Of a DNA stretch of 64,000 bases, positions 1 to 21,534 are shown in pieces. Below the pieces are notes generated by a model. The model saw nothing but the letters and a program-made list of their open reading frames with translations. It searched no databases and was not told the DNA's origin. Origin of the DNA: Saccharothrix coeruleofusca (lineage in GTDB: Bacteria > Actinomycetota > Actinomycetes > Mycobacteriales > Pseudonocardiaceae); contig NZ_BMRG01000008.1 in NCBI RefSeq assembly GCF_014648515.1, positions 22,994 through 86,993 of the forward strand. Direction: 5' to 3'. Position 1 is the first letter of the stretch; every line of letters starts with the position of its first letter. Both the position numbers and the translations under genes were made by a program.

Positions 1-1026
1 GCGCAGCGTCCCCGACCGCACCCCGGACAGCCGCACGTGCCCGGCCACCGGCTCGGCCGGCGACGCGTGGCCCGGTGGCACGGCCGGGGGAGCGGCCAGC
101 ACCTCGCCGATCCGCGCGGCTGAGGCGCGGCCCTGGGCGAACAGCCCGTTGACCCAGGAGAACACCGACAGCGGCCACAGCAGGAACTGCGCCAGGCCCA
201 CCGCCGCGACCAGCTGGCCGACGGTGATCGCCCCGTCGGCGGCCAGCCTGCCGCCGACCAGCGCCACCACCGCCAGGAACACCCCGGTGACCGCGAGCAT
301 CGAGCCGTCCAACCAGGCCCGCGCCCGCGCCGCCCGCACCGCCGCGGCCATCGAGTCGCGGCTGGTGGCCCGGTACCGGTCGGCCGCGGCGTCCTCGGCG
401 CCGATGCCCTTGAGCGCGCGCAGACCGGCCACCAGGTCGGCGGCCACGCCGGAGGCCAGCGCGGCGCGGTCCTGCTCGGCGTCGCTGCGCCGCTCCAGCG
501 GCTTGCCCAGCAGGTGGGCCAGCACCAGCAGCAGGGGCGCGGCGACCAGCACCAGCAGCCCCAGCGGCAGCGAGACCCGCAGCAGCGCCACCGCGCCCAC
601 CAGCAGACCCGCCACCGCCGCGAACGCGGTGGGCAGCGCCAGGTTCACCGCGCCGACGCGCTGGGCGTCGGCGGTGGCGATGCTGGCCAGCTCGCCGGAG
701 AGCCTGCCGCGCTGGGCGCCGCCGTCGGCGGCCAGCACCCGCTGGGCCAAACGGGTGCGCAGCTCGTGCGCGGCCCGGTGGGAGGCGCGCTCACTGGCCC
801 GCAGGGAGAACCGGAAGCTGGTGGAGAGCACCAGGAACACCGCGCCGAGCACGGCGATCCAGCCGAGCAGCCGCCCGGTCGTGCCGGTGCCCACCGCTTC
901 GTCGATGACCACGCCGATGAGCAGGGGGACCATCGCCTCGCCCGCTTGGTGCGCGGCGCCCAGGACCGAGGCGGCGGCCACGGATCGCCACTGCCCGGAG
1001 ACGGCGTCCGACAGGACGGTTTTCAC
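1..1026 (-). CDS. ABC exporter, transmembrane domain (fragment, 3' end outside window)
   Basis: Reading the minus strand from a GTG at 1026 gives 342 codons without a stop, running off the window edge. The product has about six hydrophobic segments, and the stretch encoded near 690-800 (RTRLAQRVLAADGGAQRGRLSGELASI region) is the conserved intracellular loop of type I ABC exporters. The nucleotide-binding domain should follow to the left of the window. The start is chosen because AAGGTGG lies about 6-8 nt upstream and a consensus iron box sits just beyond. It is divergent from the ornithine monooxygenase gene, so a role in siderophore export under iron control is likely; this is inference from context. 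Fusion to the ATPase or a separate half-transporter partner cannot be decided here. Confidence 0.85.
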   Translation of the reverse strand, partial: MKTVLSDAVSGQWRSVAAASVLGAAHQAGEAMVPLLIGVVIDEAVGTGTTGRLLGWIAVLGAVFLVLSTSFRFSLRASERASHRAAHELRTRLAQRVLAADGGAQRGRLSGELASIATADAQRVGAVNLALPTAFAAVAGLLVGAVALLRVSLPLGLLVLVAAPLLLVLAHLLGKPLERRSDAEQDRAALASGVAADLVAGLRALKGIGAEDAAADRYRATSRDSMAAAVRAARARAWLDGSMLAVTGVFLAVVALVGGRLAADGAITVGQLVAAVGLAQFLLWPLSVFSWVNGLFAQGRASAARIGEVLAAPPAVPPGHASPAEPVAGHVRLSGVRSGTLR

Positions 1027-1052
1027 CCGACCACCTTCCCCTGTGCTCCAGG

Positions 1053-1071
1053 TGAGGTTAGCCTAACCGCA
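1053..1071. promoter_or_regulatory. Iron box (DmdR/IdeR operator), exporter side
   Basis: TGAGGTTAGCCTAACCGCA matches the actinobacterial iron-box palindrome TTAGGTTAGSCTAACCTAA at 16 of 19 positions. It lies 27 bp upstream of the exporter GTG. Fe(II)-DmdR/IdeR would be expected to repress here. Confidence 0.85.
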
Positions 1072-1105
1072 GAAGAGACCCGGCTCACTCCCCGACGCGT
1101 GCAAC

Positions 1106-1124
1106 TTAGGTTAGGGTAACCAAA
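1106..1124. promoter_or_regulatory. Iron box (DmdR/IdeR operator), biosynthesis side
   Basis: TTAGGTTAGGGTAACCAAA matches the iron-box consensus at 17 of 19 positions, 37 bp upstream of the ornithine monooxygenase ATG. Together with the box at 1053 it makes the divergent promoter iron-regulated on both sides. Confidence 0.85.
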
Positions 1125-1160
1125 GTTTGATCACCCACTCGTCGCACCGATGGGACAGCC

Positions 1161-2486
1161 ATGCCAGCACAGCCACCGGTTTTCGACCTACTCGGCGTCG
1201 GCTTCGGGCCCTCCAACCTGGCGCTGGCCGTCGCCGTCACCGAGTACAACGCCACCGCGGCCAAGGCGGACGTGGTGACCGCCCACTTCCTGGAGCGGCA
1301 GGAGGGCTTCGGCTGGCACCGGGGGATGCTGATCGACGACGCGACCATGCAGGTGTCCTTCCTCAAGGACCTCGTGACGCTGCGCAACCCCAACAGCTCC
1401 TTCAGCTTCCTCAGCTACCTGCACCACAAGGACCGCCTGCTCGACTTCGTCAACCACAAGAACCTGTTCCCCCTGCGGGTGGAGTTCCACGACTACTTCG
1501 AGTGGGCCGCCGAGCGGGTCGACGACCTGGTCTCCTACGGCCACGAGGTGGTGGCCGTGCGCCCGGTGGTCGAGGACGGCGTGGTCGCCTACTTCGACGT
1601 GGTCTCCCGCGTCGCGGGCGGCGAGCCGGAGGTGCGCCGCGCCCGCAACCTGGTGCTGGCCACCGGCCTGCGCGCCCACCTGCCCGAGGGCGTGCGGGCC
1701 ACCGAGCGGGTGTGGCACAACAGCGAGTTCCTGCACCGCGTGCGAGCGCTGTCCGATCCCCGGCGGCTGGTCGTGGTCGGCGCGGGCCAGAGCGGCGCCG
1801 AGGTCGCCGCGCACCTGCACGAGCGCTTCCCCGACGCCGAGGTTTGCGCGGTGTTCGCCCGCTACGGCTACAGCCCGGCCGACGACAGCTCCTTCGCCAA
1901 CCGGATCTTCGACCCGGCCGCGGTGGACGACTACTTCCAGGCGCCCGAGCAGGTCAAGCGCGCCCTGATGGCCTACCACGGCAACACCAACTACGCGGTG
2001 GTCGACAACGACCTGATCGCCGAGCTGTACCGGCGCGTCTACCGGGAGAAGGTGCTGGGCGCGCAGCGGCTGCGGCTGCTCAACGTCTCCAAGCTCGCCG
2101 AACTGGTGGACACCCCGGACGGGGTTCGGGTGACGGTGGAGTCGCTGACCAGCGGCGAGCGGGAGGTGCTCGACGCCGACGCGGTGGTGTTCGCCACCGG
2201 TTACCGCGAGGCCGACCCCACCGCCCTGCTGGGCGAGCTGGCCGCCAAGTGCCTGCGCGACGCGGGCGAGCGGCTGCGGGTGGGCCGCGACTACCGGCTG
2301 GGCACCACCGACGACGTGCTGGGCGGGATCTACCTGCAGGGGGGCACCGAGCACACGCACGGCATCTCGTCCTCGCTGCTGTCCAACACCGCCGTGCGGG
2401 TGGGGGAGATCCTCCAGTCCGTGCTCCACCACCGCGCGCCCGCGGTCCCCGCGCAGCACGAGTACGCCGTCAGCGCGCTTTCCTGA
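1161..2486 (+). CDS. L-ornithine N5-monooxygenase
   Basis: 441 residues, the normal size for flavin-dependent L-ornithine/L-lysine N-hydroxylases (SidA/PvdA/IucD family). Visible motifs are the FAD-binding GVGFGPSNLALA near residue 12, the NADPH-binding VVVGAGQSGAEVAAHL near residue 206, and the C-terminal ATGY motif (VFATGYREADP) near residue 350. The enzyme hydroxylates the side-chain amine using FAD, NADPH and O2 to give the N5-hydroxyornithine used in hydroxamate siderophores. The NRPS downstream carries an N5-hydroxyornithine A-domain code, so ornithine rather than lysine is the likely substrate. It is the first gene of the biosynthetic operon, behind the iron box at 1106. Confidence 0.93.
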   Translation: MPAQPPVFDLLGVGFGPSNLALAVAVTEYNATAAKADVVTAHFLERQEGFGWHRGMLIDDATMQVSFLKDLVTLRNPNSSFSFLSYLHHKDRLLDFVNHKNLFPLRVEFHDYFEWAAERVDDLVSYGHEVVAVRPVVEDGVVAYFDVVSRVAGGEPEVRRARNLVLATGLRAHLPEGVRATERVWHNSEFLHRVRALSDPRRLVVVGAGQSGAEVAAHLHERFPDAEVCAVFARYGYSPADDSSFANRIFDPAAVDDYFQAPEQVKRALMAYHGNTNYAVVDNDLIAELYRRVYREKVLGAQRLRLLNVSKLAELVDTPDGVRVTVESLTSGEREVLDADAVVFATGYREADPTALLGELAAKCLRDAGERLRVGRDYRLGTTDDVLGGIYLQGGTEHTHGISSSLLSNTAVRVGEILQSVLHHRAPAVPAQHEYAVSALS

Positions 2487-2553
2487 GGCAGCGGCGAGAA
2501 CACCGGCAAGTCACCACGGCGCTCCGTCGCGCCTGGCGAAAGGGAACAACGAC

Positions 2554-3558
2554 ATGTCCACCAGGTCCAAGCTGACCGCCGTCGCGGCGGCCGCCGCGCT
2601 GGCGCTGACCGCCTGCGGGGGCGGCGACGCGGGCAGCGGCTCCGCGAGCACGACCGGCACCTCCTCGGGCGCCTTCCCCGTCTCGGTCGAGCACAAGTAC
2701 GGCACCACCGAGATCAAGGCGGAGCCCACCAAGGTCGTCACCCTCGGCCTGTCCGACCAGGAGCCGGTGCTCGCGCTGGGCGTCAAGCCGGTGGGCGTGG
2801 TCGACTGGTTCAAGGAGCGGCCCTACGGCAACTGGCCGTGGACCAAGCAGCTGTGGGGCGACACCCAGCCCGAGATCGTCGGCGAGCGCGACGAGTACAA
2901 CCTGGAGAAGGTCGCCGCGCTCAAGCCCGACCTGATCGTCGCGGTGTACTCGGGGATGAACCAGGAGCAGTACGACACCCTGTCCAAGATCGCCCCGGTG
3001 GTCGCGCAGCCCAAGGGGTTCGTCGACTACGGCGCCCCGTGGCAGGAGCAGACCAAGCACATCGCCAAGGCGCTGGGCAAGTCCGCCAAGGCGCAGGAGC
3101 TGATCGACGGCGTGGCCAAGCGGTTCGCCGACGCCAAGGCCGCGCACCCGGAGTGGTCGGGCAAGACCGTCGTGGTGGCCGACAGCTTCAAGCCGGGCGA
3201 GTACTCCGCGTTCGCCCCCACCGACCCGAAGGCCATCTTCATGCGGGAGCTGGGCTTCACGCTGGTCGACGAGATCGGCGCGCTGGCGGGTGAGCGGAAC
3301 GTGGCGCAGTTCAGCGAGGAGCGCTTCGACCTGCTCGACGCCGACCGCCTGGTGTGGCTGACCTCCGACGTGGCCGCGCAGGAGCGGGTCAAGGCGGTGC
3401 CCGCCTACCAGCGGCTGGACGTGGTCACCGGCAAGCGCGACCTCTTCCTCACCTACATGGACCCGCCGATCGGCGCCGCCATGTCCTTCAACACGGTGTT
3501 GAGCGTGCCCTACGGCATCGACCAGGTCGTGCCGCTGCTGGAGCAGATCAAGAGCTGA
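2554..3558 (+). CDS. Iron-siderophore ABC transporter substrate-binding lipoprotein
   Basis: 334 residues with a lipoprotein signal peptide (lipobox LTAC, Cys21) and then a FecB/BtuF-type periplasmic-binding fold: KVVTLGLSDQEPVLALGVKPVGV near the N terminus, a mid-protein KPDLIVAVYSG segment and a second lobe with RLVWLTSD. This protein would capture the ferric siderophore at the outer face of the membrane and deliver it to the FecCD/ATPase importer at 17330-20171. It lies 67 bp after the monooxygenase gene on the same strand. A strong hairpin follows it before the NRPS gene. Confidence 0.92.
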   Translation: MSTRSKLTAVAAAAALALTACGGGDAGSGSASTTGTSSGAFPVSVEHKYGTTEIKAEPTKVVTLGLSDQEPVLALGVKPVGVVDWFKERPYGNWPWTKQLWGDTQPEIVGERDEYNLEKVAALKPDLIVAVYSGMNQEQYDTLSKIAPVVAQPKGFVDYGAPWQEQTKHIAKALGKSAKAQELIDGVAKRFADAKAAHPEWSGKTVVVADSFKPGEYSAFAPTDPKAIFMRELGFTLVDEIGALAGERNVAQFSEERFDLLDADRLVWLTSDVAAQERVKAVPAYQRLDVVTGKRDLFLTYMDPPIGAAMSFNTVLSVPYGIDQVVPLLEQIKS

Positions 3559-3568
3559 CCGGCGAAGG

Positions 3569-3605
3569 CCGGGGGTGGGGTGCCGACCGGGCACCCCACC
3601 CCCGG
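3569..3605 (+). terminator. Strong hairpin between binding-protein and NRPS genes
   Basis: A perfect 16-bp inverted repeat, CCGGGGGTGGGGTGCC at 3569-3584 and its complement at 3590-3605, with a 5-nt loop and no T-tract. It lies 11 bp after the lipoprotein stop and 40 bp before the NRPS start. It may attenuate transcription into the NRPS or stabilise the 3' end of the upstream mRNA. Confidence 0.7.
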
Positions 3606-3645
3606 CGTGCGCGGGTGAGGAACGGACGAGCCGGAGAAGGTTGAG

Positions 3646-16910
<13,265 letters not shown>

Positions 16911-16914
<4 letters not shown>

Positions 16915-17108
16915 CCAACCCCTTCGACGACCCCGACGGCCGCTTCCACGTGCTGGTCAACGACGAGGAGCAGCACTCGCTGTGGCCGTCGTTCGCCGAT
17001 GTCCCGGCGGGCTGGCGGGCGGTGTTCGGGCCGGACACGCGCGAGGCGTGCGCGGCGTACGTGGAGCAGCACTGGACCGACCTGCGCCCCCTGAGCCTGC
17101 GCGAGTGA
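16911..17108 (+). CDS. MbtH-like protein
   Basis: 65 residues with the family hallmarks [10 protein letters not shown] (residues 17-26), P-A-G-W and a C-terminal WTDLRP. MbtH proteins bind NRPS adenylation domains and are often needed for their solubility and activity. The ATG overlaps the NRPS stop (ATGA), so the two are translationally coupled and this is the cognate partner. Confidence 0.95.
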
Positions 17109-17141
17109 CGTTCGCCCCGCCCCCCCGCGAGTCGAACCCCA

Positions 17142-17207
17142 GGACACCGCGAACTGAGCGTTCGGACACCGCGAACCGCACGTTCGCGCACCCCGAACCG
17201 CGCGTTC
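17142..17207. repeat. Three tandem 22-bp units
   Basis: Three consecutive 22-bp units at 17142-17163, 17164-17185 and 17186-17207. Each has the frame GGACACCGCGAAC-(C/T)GN-(A/G)CGTTC; the third differs most. They lie between the MbtH gene and the importer operon, downstream of the MbtH stop and upstream of the iron box at 17295. Each unit carries GAAC and GTTC half-sites, so each could form a small hairpin. No coding function is seen. Confidence 0.85.
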
Positions 17208-17294
17208 CCACGCCCGGTAGTAGTTGACGGCCCTCGGGGGCGGGTCGGGTGGTACTTGCCGACGCGGGGAGGGGCGTCCCAGGGGTGGGATGTC

Positions 17295-17313
17295 TTCGGT
17301 TAGCCTTGCCTAA
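17295..17313. promoter_or_regulatory. Iron box of the importer operon
   Basis: TTCGGTTAGCCTTGCCTAA matches the iron-box consensus at about 16 of 19 positions. It lies 16 bp upstream of the preferred GTG of the first permease gene, so the importer has its own iron-controlled promoter. Confidence 0.8.
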
Positions 17314-17329
17314 ACACGGGGAGGTGCGG

Positions 17330-18319
17330 GTGAGGCGGGGCATCGGGTTGGCGCTCTCGGTCGGCGTGCTCGGCTTCGTCGTCCTGCTCAGCCTCTGGGT
17401 CGGCACCAAGAACATCCCGTTCACCGCCACCTGGGACCTGCTGCTGCGTGACGACGGCTCCGGCGACGCGGCGATCATCCGCGACGTCCGCGTCCCCCGC
17501 GCGCTGCTGGGCGTGCTGGTCGGCGCGGCGCTGGGCCTGGCGGGCGCGCTGATGCAGGCGCTGACCCGCAACCCGCTGGCCGACCCCGGCCTGCTCGGGG
17601 TGAACATGGGCGCGGCGGCCGCCGTGGTGTCGGCGATCGCGTTCTTCGGGGTCACCTCGGCCACCGGCTACGTCTGGTTCGCGCTCGCGGGCGCGGCGGT
17701 CGTGTCGGTCGCGGTCTACGTGCTGGGCTCGACCGGCCGGGGCGTGGTCGGGCCGGACCGGCTGGTGCTCAGCGGCGCCGCGCTGGGCGCGGTGCTCTAC
17801 GCCTTCATCTCCGCGGTGCTGCTGCTCCACGCCCACACGTTCCACTCCTTCCGCTTCTGGAACGTGGGCTCGCTGGCGGGGCGGACGCTGGAGGTCGTCG
17901 GGCAGGTCGCGCCGTTCATCCTGCCCGGCATCCTGATCGCGTTCCTGCTCGCGCCCAGCCTCAACGTGCTGGCGCTGGGCGAGCACACGGGCAAGGCGCT
18001 GGGCGCGAACCCCAACCGCACCAAGGGCTTCGGCGTGCTGGCGATCACGCTGCTGGCGGGCGCGGGCACCGCTGCGGCCGGGCCCATCGGCTTCGTCGGG
18101 CTGGCCGTGCCGCAGGTGGCCCGGATGATCGCGGGCTCGGACCAGCGCTGGGTGCTGTCCTACTCCGCGGTGCTGGCGCCGGTGCTGCTGCTGGGCGCGG
18201 ACGTCATCGGGCGCGTGCTCATCGCGCCGCAGGAGATGGAGGTCGGCATCATCACCGCGTTCCTGGGCGCGCCGGTGTTCATCGCGCTGTGCAGGCGCAG
18301 GAAGCCGGCGCGGCTGTGA
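17330..18319 (+). CDS. FecCD-family siderophore permease, subunit 1
   Basis: 329 residues from the preferred start, with about nine or ten hydrophobic helices and the family motifs RVPRALLGVLVGAALGLAGA and NPLADPGLLGVNMG near the N terminus, plus AAGPIGFVGLAVPQVAR near residue 250. It would form half of the membrane channel importing the ferric siderophore. The GTG at 17330 is preferred because GGGGAGG lies 5 nt upstream and the iron box is then correctly placed; a GTG at 17249 would put the box inside the gene. The end overlaps the next gene. Confidence 0.92.
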   Translation: MRRGIGLALSVGVLGFVVLLSLWVGTKNIPFTATWDLLLRDDGSGDAAIIRDVRVPRALLGVLVGAALGLAGALMQALTRNPLADPGLLGVNMGAAAAVVSAIAFFGVTSATGYVWFALAGAAVVSVAVYVLGSTGRGVVGPDRLVLSGAALGAVLYAFISAVLLLHAHTFHSFRFWNVGSLAGRTLEVVGQVAPFILPGILIAFLLAPSLNVLALGEHTGKALGANPNRTKGFGVLAITLLAGAGTAAAGPIGFVGLAVPQVARMIAGSDQRWVLSYSAVLAPVLLLGADVIGRVLIAPQEMEVGIITAFLGAPVFIALCRRRKPARL

Positions 18320-19344
18320 AGACCATCCGGACCGGCCCGCTCTCGCTGCGGGTCAGCGAGCGCGCCGTGCTGACCTGCCTGGCCGTGGCCGCGCTGACCG
18401 CCGTGACCGCGGTGACCACGATGGTCACCGGCGACTTCCCGCTGACCGTGGGCGAGGTGCTGAGCACCTTCGTGGGGCAGGGCGACGGCGCGTCGGAGTT
18501 CGTCGTGCTCACCCTGCGGCTGCCCCGGCTGCTGACCGGCCTGCTGGTGGGCGCGGCGCTGGCGCTGAGCGGCGCGATCCTGCAGAGCCTGTCGCGCAAC
18601 CCGCTGGCCAGCCCCGACATCATCGGCTTCACCCAGGGCTCGGCCACCGGCGCGATCGCGGTCATCGTGCTGTTCCAGGGCGGCATGACGGCGGTGGCCA
18701 CCGGGTCGGCGGTCACCGGCCTGCTCACCTCGGCCGCGGTCTACCTGCTGGCGCTCAAGCGGGGCGTGCAGAGCTCCCGGCTGGTGCTGATCGGCATCGG
18801 CGTCAGCGCCATGATGCTCTCGGTCAACTCCTACCTGATCACCCGCGCCACCCTGGAGGGCGCGCTGGCCGCGCAGGCGTGGCTGGTCGGCGGGCTGAAC
18901 AACCGGGGCTGGGACCACGTGCGGGTCATCGCCGCCGCGCTGGCGGTGCTGCTGCCGTGCGCGCTGTGGCTGGGCCGCCGCCTGGCGCTGCTGGAGATGG
19001 GCGACACCGCGGCGACCGGCCTGGGCGTGGACGTGGAGCGGACCCGCCTGGCGCTGCTGGCGGTGGCCGTCGGGTTGGCCGCGGTGGCCACCGCGGTGGC
19101 CGGGCCCATCACGTTCGTGGCGCTGGCCGCGCCGCAGCTGGCGCGCAGGCTCACCGGCGCTTCCGGCCCCGGCCTGGCCGCCGCCGCGCTGGTGGGCGGG
19201 CTGCTGCTGGTGGTGGGCGACCTGGCGGTGCAGCGGCTGTTCCCGACCACACCGCTGCCGGTGGGCATCGCCACCGGGGCGATCGGCGGGCTGTACCTGG
19301 TGTGGCTGCTGGCCACCGAGTGGCGGAAGGGGAGCACCCGATGA
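18316..19344 (+). CDS. FecCD-family siderophore permease, subunit 2
   Basis: 342 residues from the GTG that overlaps the previous stop (GTGA). It is polytopic with the family signatures RLPRLLTGLLVGAALALSGA, NPLASPDIIGFTQG and AGPITFVALAAPQLAR. It should heterodimerise with the 17330 permease to form the transmembrane pathway. An upstream in-frame ATG at 18289 is possible but would give a longer overlap. Confidence 0.92.
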   Translation: MKTIRTGPLSLRVSERAVLTCLAVAALTAVTAVTTMVTGDFPLTVGEVLSTFVGQGDGASEFVVLTLRLPRLLTGLLVGAALALSGAILQSLSRNPLASPDIIGFTQGSATGAIAVIVLFQGGMTAVATGSAVTGLLTSAAVYLLALKRGVQSSRLVLIGIGVSAMMLSVNSYLITRATLEGALAAQAWLVGGLNNRGWDHVRVIAAALAVLLPCALWLGRRLALLEMGDTAATGLGVDVERTRLALLAVAVGLAAVATAVAGPITFVALAAPQLARRLTGASGPGLAAAALVGGLLLVVGDLAVQRLFPTTPLPVGIATGAIGGLYLVWLLATEWRKGSTR

Positions 19345-20171
19345 CCAGGCTCAGGGGCGAGGACCTCACGCTGGCCTACGACGAGCGCGTGGTGGCCACC
19401 GGGCTGGACGTGGCCGTCCCCGACGGCTCGTTCACCGTCATCGTCGGCCCGAACGCGTGCGGCAAGTCGACGCTGCTCAAGGCGCTGGCGCGGATGCTCA
19501 AGCCGCGCGCGGGCGCGGTGCTGCTGGACGGCAAGGCCATCTCCTCCTACCGCTCCAAGGACGTCGCCCGGCTGCTGGGGCTGCTGCCGCAGACCTCGAT
19601 CGCGCCCGGCGGCATCACCACCGGCGAGCTGGTGGCCCGCGGTCGCTACCCGCACCAGCGGGTGCTGCGCCAGTGGTCGGTCCAGGACGAGGCGGCGGTG
19701 GACCGGGCGATGGAGCTGACCGGCGTGCGGGAGCTGGCCGACCGGCCGGTGGACGAGCTGTCCGGCGGGCAGCGGCAGCGGGTGTGGCTGGCCATGGTGC
19801 TGGCCCAGCAGACCTCGATCCTGCTGCTGGACGAGCCGACCACGTTCCTCGACATCGCCCACCAGGTCGAGGTGCTGGACCTGTGCGCGGACCTGCACGA
19901 GGACGGGGGCCACACGCTGGTGGCGGTGCTGCACGACCTCAACCAGGCGTGCCGCTACGCCACCCACCTGATCGTGATGAAGCCCGGCCGGGGGATCGTG
20001 GCGCAGGGCGACCCGGCCGACATCGTCACCGCCGAGCTGGTGCGCGACGTGTTCGGGCTGCCCTGCCGGGTGATCGACGACCCGGAGACGGGCACGCCGC
20101 TGGTGGTTCCGCTGCGCAGGCAGCGGGTCGCGGTCGGGGGAACCGCTCCGCAACTGTCCCAAGTGGACTGA
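19341..20171 (+). CDS. Siderophore importer ATP-binding subunit
   Basis: 276 residues. Walker A is GPNACGKST (near residue 38), the ABC signature LSGGQRQRVW, Walker B ILLLDEPTTFLD, and the switch histidine is in VLHDLNQA. It is typical of FepC/FhuC-type ATPases that energise FecCD permeases. The ATG overlaps the preceding stop (ATGA), completing a tightly coupled three-gene importer operon. The longer reading frame upstream lies within the permease gene and is not the start. Confidence 0.94.
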   Translation: MTRLRGEDLTLAYDERVVATGLDVAVPDGSFTVIVGPNACGKSTLLKALARMLKPRAGAVLLDGKAISSYRSKDVARLLGLLPQTSIAPGGITTGELVARGRYPHQRVLRQWSVQDEAAVDRAMELTGVRELADRPVDELSGGQRQRVWLAMVLAQQTSILLLDEPTTFLDIAHQVEVLDLCADLHEDGGHTLVAVLHDLNQACRYATHLIVMKPGRGIVAQGDPADIVTAELVRDVFGLPCRVIDDPETGTPLVVPLRRQRVAVGGTAPQLSQVD

Positions 20172-20337
20172 CCGGTGGTGTCGCCGCCTGCGGCCCCGCT
20201 GCTCCGATCGGGTCACAAATCCCTTGTGGCGTAACGAAAAGGTCTACGCGACCCGTGCGGTGCATAAGTCGGTGATGCAGTGGGCACCCCAGGGTCCCCA
20301 TCCACACCGTCCGTTCCGCTCGACGAGGAGCAGGACC

Positions 20338-20517
20338 ATGGCCCACAAGAGAGACCTGATCGACATCCGCAGCGGCGACGAGTTCTACCAGCCCACCCCC
20401 TTCGGCCTGGTCTACCCACTGCGCACCGGCGACGGCGCGCCCCCGCCCGACCAGCGGGGCCGCACCTGGGAGTACTTCGTGGCCAGCGGCCGCGAACTGC
20501 AACCGGTCACGTCGTGA
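20338..20517 (+). CDS. 59-residue protein of unknown function
   Basis: I do not recognise this protein. It is hydrophilic, starts MAHKRDLIDIRSGDEFYQP and contains WEYFV near residue 46. GAGGAG lies 7-8 nt before the ATG, and third codon positions are almost all G/C as in real genes here. It has no signal peptide, membrane segment or cysteine. It stands alone 166 bp after the siderophore ATPase gene, and its last 11 bp overlap the converging flavin-enzyme gene. A peptide-product precursor is possible but unsupported; a small regulatory protein is equally possible. Confidence 0.65.
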   Translation: MAHKRDLIDIRSGDEFYQPTPFGLVYPLRTGDGAPPPDQRGRTWEYFVASGRELQPVTS

Positions 20518-21499
20518 GCCGGGGCAGCACCTCCTGGCCGAACAGCCTGATCGCCTCCAGGACCGCCGCGTGCGGCAGCCCGCCGATGTCCACCACCACC
20601 AGGTGGGCGTCCAGGCCGAGCAGCTCGCCCAGCCCGTTGAGCCGCTCGGCGACCTCGGCCGGGTCGCCGCACACGGCGGCCCCCGCCATGAGCGCGTCCA
20701 CGTCCACCTCGCTGCCGCCGTCGCCGCGCCACGGGTGGGCGAACCGCGCGTAGGCCGACAGGTGCGGCCGCCACAGCCGCCGCGCCTCCGCCGAGGTGGG
20801 CGCGACGAACACGTGGCTGGGCAGCGCCACCCGTCCCCGCCCGCCCAGCGCCTCCCGGTAGCGCCGCACCACCGGCAGGTGCGTGCCGGGGTCGCGCAGC
20901 GTGCTGGGCAGCATCAGCGGCAGCCCCAGCTCCACCCCCAGGTCGGCCGACACCGCCGAGCCGCTGCCGATCCACACCGTGGGGCGCGGTCGCTGCACCG
21001 GCCGGGGCACCGTGGTCACGTCCACCAGCGGGCTGCGGAAGCGCCCCCGCCAGGTCACCCCCGGCCGCTCCAGCAGCGTCAGCAGCAGCCGCAGGTTCTC
21101 GTCGAACCGGGCCCGCAGGTCGTCCTGGACGCCGAAGGCCGCGTCGGTGCGCTGGGACACCCCGCGCGCCACGATCAGCTCCGCCCGGCCCGAGGACAGC
21201 ACGTCCAGCGTGGCCAGCTCCTCGGCCACCCGCACCGGGTCGTGGTGGGCCAGCAGGGTGACCCCGGTGGACAGCCGCAGCCTGCTGGTGCGCGCGGCGA
21301 TGGCGGCCAGCAGCAGCTCCGGCGCGGAGACGATGTAGCGGGTGAAGTGGTGCTCGCCGATCGCCACCCCGGTGAAGCCCGCCTCCTCGGCCACCACCGC
21401 CTGCTCCACGACGGCGCGCAGCCGGTCGGCCTCGCTGACCGCCTGCCCGGTGCTGGGGTCGGGCAGGTGGTCGCCGAGTATCAGCAGGTAGACGTCCAT
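20507..21499 (-). CDS. Luciferase-like (LLM-class) flavin-dependent oxidoreductase
   Basis: About 330 residues with the LLM/bacterial-luciferase TIM-barrel pattern: GEHHFTRY near residue 50, LRLSTGVTLLAHHDPVRVAEELATLD and GRAELIVARG. Such enzymes use FMN or F420 to oxidise small molecules; the substrate cannot be told. The ATG at 21499 (MDVYLL) is preferred, though a GTG at 21514 adds five residues; neither has a good RBS. It is divergent from the small GNAT gene. Confidence 0.85.
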   Translation of the reverse strand: MDVYLLILGDHLPDPSTGQAVSEADRLRAVVEQAVVAEEAGFTGVAIGEHHFTRYIVSAPELLLAAIAARTSRLRLSTGVTLLAHHDPVRVAEELATLDVLSSGRAELIVARGVSQRTDAAFGVQDDLRARFDENLRLLLTLLERPGVTWRGRFRSPLVDVTTVPRPVQRPRPTVWIGSGSAVSADLGVELGLPLMLPSTLRDPGTHLPVVRRYREALGGRGRVALPSHVFVAPTSAEARRLWRPHLSAYARFAHPWRGDGGSEVDVDALMAGAAVCGDPAEVAERLNGLGELLGLDAHLVVVDIGGLPHAAVLEAIRLFGQEVLPRLTT

Positions 21500-21534
21500 T
21501 CCGCAATACTGCACCGCGCGATTAGGCTGGGTGC

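Noticed and set aside
17142-17207. CRISPR array
   Set aside because: The 22-bp units are directly adjacent with no spacers, are only three in number, and no cas genes are present.
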